A DNA stretch of 64,000 nt from Punica granatum (lineage: Eukaryota; Streptophyta; Magnoliopsida; Myrtales; Lythraceae), in the NCBI RefSeq assembly GCF_007655135.1, contig NC_045128.1, positions 15,330,230-15,394,229 on the forward strand, given 5' to 3'. How positions within the stretch are numbered: position 1 is the first letter of the stretch; each line of letters opens with the position of its first letter. Position numbers and translations under genes: made by a program. A model generated the notes under the pieces. The model ran no database searches, was not told the origin of the DNA, and was given only the letters and a program-made list of their open reading frames with translations. Shown in pieces: positions 11,990-20,471 of this stretch.

Positions 11990-12929
11990 TCAACTTGCAA
12001 CAAGGCGTTGTAACCATTCGCGCCGAGCTTCATCAAACATGCGAACAAACGCACGACGCCAACGCTCATCCTCAGTAATACGACCGAGACCAGCAAAACA
12101 CTCATTCATTGAAATTGGTCCCCGCATTTCGTTGAGCGCATCAACGGCTTCCTCGATGCTGTGCTTTTCTGGTTTCTCGGGGCTCGTCACGGACTTGCTC
12201 TTCTTTGACTCCGGAGGAGTAGATATTTTGGCTTTGTCCTTTTTTGTCATACTTTCCCGGTACAAGTCGATCAGCTCCTGCATCTGCGAGTTCGTGTTCA
12301 AACCTCTCTTCCTGACGCGTCGCCCGGACCCTGAAACGATAGGGTCATCAAGCTCACGAGCCGAGTCATCACTGTCGTCGGAGCCCTCTTGAAGATCGAT
12401 AGGTTCTTTCCCACGGCTGTTGCGTCCTGCTAGAAACTGCTCTTCCATCCGTGCATAAGATCGAGGGCTCTTAGGTGGCTCAGTGGAAGAAATTCGTAGA
12501 CCACCTGTTGTTGTAACAGATCTGTACAATAGATGCAGGGCTTCATAATGCTTGCAGCCTTTTGACAACTCTGCGTGAAATGTGAGTAAATGTGAAGATT
12601 TATCGTTATAGTACCTTGATAAACTTGTCCCAAATATCAGGACTCGCCTTGACAGTGTTGGTCTGCTCATCCCAACCTACTCCAGCGTGCTGAATGAGCT
12701 CTGTGAACTGACTGTACTGAGTCTTCAGCCGCCGTAATTTTGTCTTCAACTTGTCGGCGCCAAGAGTCACCCTAGGAAATTTATGTTCAAGTTTTGTATT
12801 CATCTGTTCCCAGTCCTTCCATTTCTAAGCAGATGTGTGCGTCCTTTGGAACTTATCAACCATGATGTCGATGAAAGCACACTCGAGCTCGTCAGTCCAC
12901 TCAACTATCCTTTCACCCTTGGGAGCCAT
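11990..12929 (-). pseudogene. PIF/Harbinger ORF1, Myb/SANT-like DNA-binding protein, disrupted
   Basis: ORF1 proteins bind element ends and help the transposase. The ATG at 12929-12927 starts MAPKGERIVEWTDELE, the start of a plant Myb/SANT-like domain, which continues with DWEQMNTKLEHKFP, LKTKLRRLKTQYSQF and GVGWDEQTNTVKASPDIWDKFIK. An intron follows (donor at 12614; acceptor near 12569). The second exon begins LSKGCKHYEALHLLY and carries a charged Ser-rich linker and a C-terminal helical block (RWRRAFVRMFDEARREWLQRL) ending at 11990. A TAG at 12827-12825 interrupts the domain at codon 35, where the related copy near 16,900 has Trp, so a TGG to TAG change is likely. Confidence 0.78.
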
Positions 12930-14000
12930 CTCAAAGAGAACTTATTAAGCACATACAACAATCAAGGTTAACAAGGCACATATCCACATAGAGGCAATGC
13001 ACCAAGAATCAGTAATACAAGCAAGGCACTATAAAAAACAATCGTGCAGATGAGGAACCAAAAATCATTCATGGAAGCAGTTCGCAGGCAAGGACCGATG
13101 TTCGCAACAGGATCAGCTAACAGCACAACTAATCACTGCGAGGGAACAACTTCTATAATATGTTATTTGTAAGCACAGCAAGTAGCAAATACAAAAACAG
13201 CTATGCCTCTGAATAAAAAAAATTTTCGCAGTTCATCCGCATAACAAGTTCGGCCAATCCAAAGCTTGCAACTTCTCGACTTCGCAGTATCAGCATCACT
13301 ACTCCAGCAGTGTTACTAGGAATTATGCAAGGTAACACTGCTGCAACCAATTAATTGCACAGACTAGGAAGCATCATTCACAATAAAAACCAATGACAAC
13401 AGAACATAAAACCAACGGGTGGGCTTTCTCCACTGCTACCAGCTAATGAAAATACAGGACATGTTATCAAGCAACCTGCTCTGACTAATAACACAAGGTG
13501 GCCATAGTTTAATGGAAAAATGATGGCATATGTGTTAAACACCCACCTAATCTATGACCTCACTAGTTCATTTGATAATCAATCTCGCCTGGCGATTTCG
13601 TTTACACACGGCCAGTATAGAAATGAATAAATTGAACAAAAGAAAATGGTAATAGAAAATCCCCGCCCACCGTTCTGAAACCTTGCCAAGAATGTCTGGC
13701 TATTCTAGAGGTAGGCAACACGTAATGTACCCCCCCTCTATCGACGACCGAATGCAACGCAGAAGTAAACATTGCAGACATGTACGAAGATTTCGGCACA
13801 GTTCATACTTTCGGAACCCTAATTCAGATAATGTTTCCAGCCCAATCGCAATTCCAAATTCTAACAAAGACCAGAGAGTCGGAGAAATTACATTGTTGTG
13901 TTACTGTGTGGTATTTCGGAGCGCAATGGCCGCTTAAGAAGACGATCGATAGGTAGGGGCCCGAAGCTGTCGTTGAGGTTATTGTGCTCGCTCTGAAAGG

Positions 14001-14292
14001 GGAGGAGATGCAGGAGTCGAGGGGAAGAAGGGTTGGCTTCACTCTCCAGTTGATGGGTGGGCTTTCTCGATTGTCGGTGTACTCGTCAGGATCAGAAGTC
14101 ATTGACGAAGAAGAAATCAAGATGTTCGGGGGGCCAGGGCGACAGGGGAGGAGATGCAGGAGTCGAGGGGAGGGAGGGGCCGGCTTCACTCTCCAGCTGA
14201 CGGGTGGGCTTTCTCGATTGACGGTGGAATCATGAGGAGCAGCTGTCGTTGACGAAAAAGGAAGAACAATGGGGGGCCGGGGCGACGAGATC
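14001..14292. repeat. 146-base tandem duplication in the PIF leader
   Basis: The block starting GGAGGAGATGCAGGAGTCGA at 14001 recurs at 14147, and the similarity runs on for most of the 146-base period with scattered changes. It lies inside the GC-rich 5' leader of the PIF ORF1. Overlapping open frames on both strands here come from the repeat and high GC. Confidence 0.75.
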
Positions 14293-15411
14293 TGCAGCGC
14301 TCAGGAAGAATAAGGAGGGGGTGGGGGAAAAGCTTGGGGTGGGGGCCGTTTGCATTGCAGCGATGAGGAGGGGATGGGGTTTCAGAAATATTCAACGGTC
14401 AAATGAATGTGGGCCCGCAAGTTTGACCAAATACTCCGTAAAATCACAATTAAAGTCAAGTTAAAATCAAACCTAAATTTCAAACGCCACCTTACAATCC
14501 GTTTGATTTCATAATTAAAGTTTTGAATTTGTAACTGAAATTTTGATTGAGGAAAAGGACAAAAAAAATTTAACCGTTGTGGGCCCCACCTTCCCTTCCT
14601 CTCCTTGCCCCCACCCTACCCCAACCCAACCCAACCTGTGACTTTCAGTCGGATCGTTTGACTGGTAGCCAAAATAGAAGTTGGCCCCTACCCTCCCAAT
14701 CTTCTTCTTCCCTTGCGACAGATCGTCGGCCCCCCTTCTTTCTTCTCTGCTCGATATCGTTCCAGATTTTCTTCGCAAATCTGTCGATTCTACCCCACAT
14801 TCCCAGTCCTTTGCGAATGCGTGAAGCCGCCCCTACCCCTGCAGCATGCGGACCGCCAGTGCCAGCAGTGGACAAACGACGAATTTTGCTGGGCCCCTAC
14901 CAATGGGTACTCTTCTTAAGAGGCGTCTTCTTCACTTGCGACTTCCATATCGAAGTGAAAGGTAATTTCTTGGACCAATTTCATGTTATATCGTCAAATT
15001 GCATCATTATGGCGGGTTAGGGAAAGAACTTCTGCATGCCCTTACTGTTAGTTGAAGAAATGTTCGATTTTTGCTTGATTTCTGTTTGATTGTTGTTTGT
15101 ATAGCAATTAATTGGTGGATTTTTTGTTGCTGTTGGTAAATTTCTTGCTTCCAGCTGCTTCGGATGCGAAAATACTAATATGTTCATCATAGTTTTGTGT
15201 TGCTTACCTCCGTTGCTTGCACTGGTCACGTTCCCTTGCTCACAAGCATCACCTGTTCGATGAAATGTCTATGAAGGGGTTTGATGAAATAGCATTATAA
15301 TTTGTACGTTGTGTTTTAGATAATTTGTATGTTGTGACAACATATTGATTGTTTGAACTGAAGATGTTGCCTTGCTTGCATATTGATATCCCCGCTTTTT
15401 GTTTCATTTTT

Positions 15412-16733
15412 GAGAAGTGGTTTTGGTCCCTGAAAAATACCGTTACCTTGGGTTTGGTCCCTCAAAATATTTTGCCATGGTTTTCGTCCTTCAATCACCA
15501 TTCTGTCAGATATTCTAGTCATGCCGTCTTCTTGCGGGTGCCAACCGTGACGGAAATCTCACGTGGCGGATGAGTTGGACTTAACTTCGTTAACCATCCC
15601 CAAATTGCCAAAAACGACGCTGTTTGTCTTCCTTGAAAGCTCTCTCTCTCTGTTAAATGTGATTCAGAGCAAAGGCCGACTTCATTTGTCTTGTAGCTGA
15701 GATTCCCCCACCCCTCCCGAGCATGATCTTCGGCAATGGCTTTCGCCTGCGTCAACAACATCGTCATGTCGTCGTACAACTTTCCTCGCCCCGTCTTACC
15801 CCACTTACGACTGGCTAAGCCCCACCCGCCTCTCTTTCACCCCTGACGACGACTACTCCATGTCCTTTGCCGCCGCATTCCGGAGGCAGTCGCCGCCTCA
15901 ACAGCAGGCGGGGGACACCAGCCTCACCAAGCCACCTCAAGTAGATTAGCCGACCGATGCAAATGCAAATTCGGATCTAGAGCCGTCCGACGGGGACTTA
16001 GAGTTCTGCCTCAAAGATCTAGTGGCAATGTTGCCCGCTGACGAGCTCTTCTCCAATAGGAAACTCATGCCGCTTCAGGTGTCAGTGCTGAAGCCCTCTG
16101 TTAGGGTCGTGGCCTCAATGAAGGTCAACTCACCGGACCTGGCGGAGCGGCGCCGAAGTAGCAATATGTTCGCCATAGATCTCTACTCTCTTCTCCCAAA
16201 GCTCCGAGGTGTTCCGGCCGGTGGAAGGAGCTCCTAGGCCTGAAGAAGCTATCTCAGAAGAAAATGCCAAGGCCCCTGTTGTGTCCACTGCGTCTTGTAG
16301 GAACTCGACGTCGTCTTCATCGTCGAACCCGAAATCTTTCAAGAATTTCCTCCACATAGGCTCCAACGCCTCTCCTCGGATTCCTCCCTCAACATGCCCC
16401 TCCTCAAGGACTTGGATTCCGATTCCGTCATGATCTCCTCCCGCCTGTCGCTGTCCTCTTCATCTTTCGGAAGCCATGAGCACGAAGAAGTGTTCTGAAG
16501 TTGATCGAAGAAGACACGTGGCGTCGTTTTTGACAATTTGGGGGTGGTTAACGAAGTTAAGTTCAGCTCATCCGCCACGTGAGATTTCCTTTACGGTTGG
16601 CACGCGCAAGAAGACGATAGGACTAAAACATATGGCGGAATGGTGATTGAGGGACGAAAACCATGGCAAAAATTTTTGAGGGATCAAACCCAAGGTAACG
16701 GTATCTTTTAGGGACAAAAACCACTTCTGACTC
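15412..16733. mobile_element. Mutator-like element carrying a gene fragment (Pack-MULE)
   Basis: Long terminal inverted repeats: 15412-15621 against 16520-16733, about 210 bases, clearly alignable throughout. A perfect 9-base target duplication TTCATTTTT flanks it at 15403-15411 and 16734-16742. No transposase is present. The ~900-base interior is GC-rich and looks like the 5' leader and coding part of a cellular gene (next entry). Long TIRs, 9-base TSD and a captured exon define a Pack-MULE. It sits inside the leader of the second PIF remnant and therefore inserted after it. Confidence 0.85.
15735..16496 (+). pseudogene. Captured fragment of a plant-specific Ser-rich protein gene (DUF1645 / membrane-associated kinase regulator-like)
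   Basis: Across several frames the plus strand reads YDWLSPTRLSFTPDDDYSMS, then DLEFCLKDLVAMLPADELFS followed by NRKLMPLQVS. Later come SSSSNPKSFKNFLH and, near the end, LPLLKDLDSDSVMISSRLSL-type residues before SSSFGSHEHEE. The PADELFS...KLxPLQ motif and the Ser-rich tail fit a plant family related to DUF1645 or membrane-associated kinase regulators; I am sure of the family style, less of the exact name. A TAG near 15949 and at least one frameshift near 16200-16230 break it. It lies wholly between the MULE inverted repeats. Confidence 0.55.
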
Positions 16734-16824
16734 TTCATTTTTCACTAGTGCACACACACATTGTTGTTTCTCAAATATTGTTGTACGTGGCTTTATAAGT
16801 TGTTGCTATAGCTGTTGTAAAGAG

Positions 16825-17992
16825 ATGGCCCCCAAGGGTGAAGGCATACTTTGAGTGGACTGATGCACTGGAGAGTGCTTTCATTAACATCTTGCTTGAG
16901 AAGTTCACAAGGACGCATACAACATCTTGGAAAGGCAAGGACTGGGAACAAATGAATAAGGAGCTGGAAGAGCAATTTCCAGGCACCATTCTCGGCGCCA
17001 AGAAGTTGCGGCAGAAACTTCGAAGGCTGAGGATCCAATACACGCAGTTTATTGAGCTAACTTTGCACATTGGGGTCGGCTGGTGATATGATCCAACTAG
17101 AGGACCCTTTACATGGGCATGAGGAAGAACCCCAGGATGACAGGGTTGGGCATTAATGCGAGCTTTGGGATAAACATGTGCCAGCTAGAGCAAGTACAAG
17201 AGCATGAGCCAAGCGAATTCAACAAGCTATGTAAAGGCTGTTATTGCATGTCCATGGAGGAGTAGTTGAACTCTTGGGCAGGCTGCATGTGGAACAAGAA
17301 GCCACGATCGTTCATATTCTAGAAATCTATTTAGAAGATTATCCCAGTTCAAAGGGCTGAATTCAGTTGTTTTTCAATAACTTGGGTCTATTTCATTTTG
17401 GACTCATTACATTTAGGATTTATTTTAGCAAAGCCCATTAACTCATTTAGGTTTTCAGCTAGTATCTCTCTATAAATAGGCATGTGGCCTCTATAGAAAA
17501 GACAGATAAGTTTTCATTCAACTTTGTGAGAGAGGTTTTCTCTGAGTTGTTCTGCAACAACTTCGCCGATATTGCAAGTGTGATGACTTGTGATTCCCGA
17601 TATTTATAATATTGGTTTCTAGCTCCTTATAGCTAACGTGTCAATATTCCGTATTATAATATTGGTTTCTGGCTCTTAATAGTCATCGGGTCAATATTTC
17701 CTATCCTTGAAACCTTCATTGGACGATCCCGGGTTTCATCTCATTCTATTGTTGTTGGGTCTCGCGGCAGGTTCGTTGAGGTTCACATCATCTGGGATGA
17801 GACAACCAACACTGTAAAGGCGAGTGTTGATGTGTGAGACAAGTTTATTAAGGTATAATAACGATAATATTTAGTTCTTACTCTTTTCAATTTGTATCTT
17901 TCCACACAAAGTAATTCTTACTGCGCAAATGTTGCGTATTTTTTAACATGCAGAAGAACAACAGCTTCAAGACTTTCCAGGCCAAAGGCTGC
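16825..17992 (+). pseudogene. Second Myb/SANT-like ORF1 copy, frameshifted and split by a solo LTR
   Basis: The ATG at 16825 starts MAPKGE as in the first PIF copy. One extra base near 16842-16850 then shifts the frame. The rest reads FEWTDALESAFINILLEKF, SWKGKDWEQMNKELEEQFPG, KLRRLRIQYTQFIELTLHIG and VGW up to 17083. The solo LTR intervenes, and WDETTNTVKASVDV resumes at 17795, with a TGA in place of the expected Trp. After an intron (acceptor at 17951-17953) a short exon reads KNNSFKTFQAKGC before the sequence changes to a MADS-box gene. Confidence 0.7.
17084..17790 (+). mobile_element. Solo LTR of a Ty3/gypsy element
   Basis: The 707-base insert begins TGATATGATCC and ends TTCACATCA (TG...CA). 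It is flanked by GCTGG (17079-17083) and TCTGG (17791-17795), a 5-base target duplication with one change. A TATA-like 'tataaatagg' lies near 17472. The 5' part encodes a decayed polyprotein tail (RAxAKRIQQAM, then HVHGGVVELLGRL), like the RARAKKFKDELNGLIQEV tail in the LTR of the element at 52821. The two therefore belong to related lineages. Internal sequence was lost, presumably by LTR-LTR recombination. Confidence 0.75.
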
Positions 17993-18589
17993 AAATTGAG
18001 TGGGGCTCAAATTGGGATCGTAGTGTTTTCCTCAACAGGGAAGCCCTTCTCTTTTGGGCAACCGACAATGGATGCGGTTCTATAGCGATTCCGCAATAGG
18101 AACATCTCCAAACAACCACTCAATGGTGACCGGCTGCAGCAAATCCTGGAGGCTTGGCGAAGAGAGAGGATCTGGGAGTTGAGCCAAACTTTGGACGAGA
18201 CCCTCACCCAATTAACGGAAGAGAAAAAGCACAAGAAGTCACTTGCACAGTTAATCAAGGAGACTGAAGCGGGGAAAGCATCCCAAGGTGAGGTTGGTTG
18301 GTGGGAGGCGAAGATCGATGAGCTCTCGCCTCCACAACTCAAGCAAGTGTCCAAGTCCATAGAGCAATTTTGTGGTGATCTCAAAAACCACATGAACCAA
18401 CGCAACGATGGCAATCAAAACAACAATTACAATAGTAATGTGGTTGGCAACCATGACAATCAAAACAACAATTACAATAGTAACGTGGTTAGTTCTTTTA
18501 GCTCACCATGGGAAGCGCTAAACTTTGATTTTAATATTGATGACTTGGACATTAGAAGTGGGGTATTTCCCGACAACTGGTGGTGATTG
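17990..18589 (+). pseudogene. 5'-truncated type I (M-alpha, AGL62-like) MADS-box gene fused to PIF ORF1 sequence
   Basis: From codon TGC at 17990 the frame reads CKLSGAQIGIVVFSSTGKPF then SFGQPTMDAVL, which is the second half of a type I MADS domain. It continues through a long helical region to GWWEAKIDELSPPQLKQVSK, a hallmark of AGL62-type proteins, and ends FPDNWW at 18586 with the stop at 18587-18589. The first ~38 MADS residues are absent; ORF1 codons (QAKGC) lie there instead, in the same frame. One TAG at 18083-18085 breaks the reading frame. An Asn-rich segment is a 45-base tandem duplication (18412 and 18457). M-alpha genes act mainly in endosperm and female gametophyte. Confidence 0.75.
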
Positions 18590-19800
18590 ATAATACTTTG
18601 ATCAGCTGTTCTTTACAATAATGTATAAATAAGCACGGTCTTCTATGTGCGTGGCAATTTAAAACTATTGCTTTGGGCATCTACTGATTCCCATGTTTGG
18701 TGTTTCTTCCTTCATATTCTTTTCTTTCTTCGCGTATGCTTCTGAATTATCGTTTGATCAACACCCACTCAAAGAAGTTGAAAAGATACTATTTACATAA
18801 TTGTCAATGTTCATGAATTTGAAAATGTTCAAGTAGTACTTGGTGACAAAAGTCAATGTAAATGAAGAGGGCTAGGAAGGACTTTTATTTAGGGTTCGAT
18901 GAGGCTGAACTCTGCTTGGACATTGGCTTGTCTTGCCCATAAATCAAGGTTGAATTTTGGTGAAATGATATTGTAACTCTAACTCCGCCTTATCAGCTTT
19001 TACAAACGCTAATACAATGAAATGAAAATTCTAAATAACTAATAAAAAGACACAGGTAATCTCACTAGGTATCAAACTTGCGACCTTTAAATCAATATGT
19101 GAGGATGTGTACCACTATACTACATCATCTTTTGGATTGAAATAATCTTTGCAATTGTATGAAATCTCACATCTAATATAAGTGCAGGCTAAATCAGGCC
19201 AAAAATGGACTGGACAATTGTTTGAGGAATTGAGGTGGCCTGAGACTAATATCAAAGGAGAATTTCATATTGAATGATAAATTTAGTTATGTTTAATTTT
19301 TGAGAGATTCAACCACATTAAAAAAATACTAGAGAGTCCACCGAAGAAAAAAAAATCTAATCTAACATTTTTTTGTGAGTATATATATAAATGTATCTAA
19401 ATTATGTTTTTTTCTGGCAATTCTTAAATTAAGATATTTATAACAATAATTCAAAGGACATTTTCAAAAATAACGTGATATTTCAAATAATGATAATTAT
19501 TTTATAAATTTTGTCAACTATCGTTGATTTACTTGTTGAGTAACGTATTAATTTATATTATATGTCACCTTTATATTAAGGAGTTGATACTTGTATAAAA
19601 TAAAAACTTCTCCGCCGCGAAGCACGGGAGTTATTCTAGACAAACTAAGTGACGTCGTCACTCCACGTAGGCAGGCATATGTTATCTTTCCATTACTTCA
19701 ATTTAACGTGGACTATTTTGATAGACAGAATAAGTGTTTGAGGACTATGTTATAGCCTAAACTTCTTTAGGTATCAATTGAGAACCGGCTCAAACTTTAA
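18590..19800. other. AT-rich intergenic DNA upstream of midasin, with one SINE-like segment
   Basis: No coding sequence is recognised. The only named structure is the tRNA-like segment at 19062-19131. A GC motif 'gccgcgaagcacggg' near 19613-19628 resembles the GC-rich hairpin ends seen in many plant transposons, but nothing else confirms an element there. Confidence 0.45.
19062..19131 (-). mobile_element. tRNA(Asp)-like SINE head or tRNA relic
   Basis: Read on the minus strand it contains TGTAGTATAGTGGTACACAT, which closely follows the 5' half of plant tRNA-Asp including box A (TAGTATAGTGG). About 30 bases later comes AAGTTTGATACC, a box B with one C to T change. The acceptor stem and anticodon arm do not pair as a functional tRNA, so I call it a tRNA-derived SINE or relic. 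Its 3' body would run leftwards towards 19000. Confidence 0.5.
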
Positions 19801-19829
19801 GGACCAAATGACAATTTACTTTAATTTGG

Positions 19830-20471
19830 CGGTCAATTAAATTAATTGAATTAGAAAATAGAAAAACAGAAACCCTCTGCTTTGCTTCATTGCAGCTAAA
19901 ACCATAGAAAAACCCCTTCTTTGCACTTGCCCTTCCGTCCTTTGCCGCCTTGCCGCCTCTGCTCTGTTTCTCCGAATCGGCCACCACTGAGACTCTGCAG
20001 AACCCCCGACTTCTCTGCCCTCCGTCTCCTTTCTCGCCGTTCTCTGGGGGTGTGAAGCAGATTCCGAGCCTCTTCCTTTGCCTTTCTTCTCTCATCGCGG
20101 CGACCTCCGGTGGCACGGTGGCTTCTTCCTCTGCCCCTGCCCCGCTTGAGTAACCGTTTTCCCTTCAGGGTGTCGGAAATTCGTAGCTTTTCCTCGGCCC
20201 TGTTAGTCAGCGAGTGAGTATCTTAGCTAAATTTCATGGCTTAACTTTTAATGTCATTTTTTGTTAACCTGGGTCATTCTTAGAAGTTATTGTGAGCTCA
20301 AGTTTTGATTGATTTCGTGTCCTTGCAGGGTTTCGGAGTTCGATCAGCCTTCCCTACGTTGAAATATATATTTCTTGCAGCTATATACTTAGTCGTTAGA
20401 CCTTTTTTTGTTTAATATAATCTATACAGGTTTTTGTTGTATACATCCAAACTGGAAGTTGCAGGTTTGAA
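19830..20471 (+). promoter_or_regulatory. Midasin 5' leader with an intron and a possible upstream ORF
   Basis: The GC/CT-rich stretch 19860-20213 looks like a plant 5' leader exon. A probable leader intron runs 20214-20328 (donor GTGAGT, acceptor CCTTGCAG), and the leader continues to the ATG at 20472. A 67-codon open frame (19950-20153) starts with ATG in the leader; if transcription begins upstream of it, it is a uORF. Its low-complexity Pro/Ser-rich sequence suggests no conserved peptide. Transcript evidence is lacking, so the leader limits are inferred. Confidence 0.45.

Larger units (their letters stand above)
10216..14491 (-). mobile_element. PIF/Harbinger DNA transposon, structurally complete, coding decayed
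   Basis: Terminal inverted repeats: left GGCCCCGTTTGAAATTTGAG at 10216, right (reversed) GGTGGCGTTTGAAATTTAGG ending at 14491. Target duplication TTA at 10213-10215 and 14492-14494. At 4,276 bases it has the usual two-gene cargo of this superfamily: a Myb/SANT-like ORF1 (11990-12929) and a DDE transposase (10400-11727), both on the minus strand. The right 1.5 kb is the leader of ORF1 and includes a GC-rich tandem repeat. Both genes carry disabling changes, so the element is probably dead. Confidence 0.85.
14495..17995 (+). mobile_element. Second PIF/Harbinger remnant, host of a Pack-MULE and a solo LTR
   Basis: Directly after the TTA at 14492-14494 a new PIF-like terminus begins (CAATCCGTTTGATTTCATAA). 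It faces the first element, so the two lie head to head and share one TTA. A GC-rich leader similar in style to that of the first element runs to ~15400. The ORF1 homologue resumes at 16825 on the plus strand. Inside it are the Pack-MULE (15412-16733) and the solo LTR (17084-17790). The transposase half and the right terminus are not seen; the ORF1 sequence stops at the joint with a MADS-box fragment near 17990. Confidence 0.6.

Noticed and set aside
19062..19131. Functional tRNA-Asp gene
   Set aside because: Box B is altered and the acceptor and anticodon stems do not pair; it is better read as a SINE head or relic.
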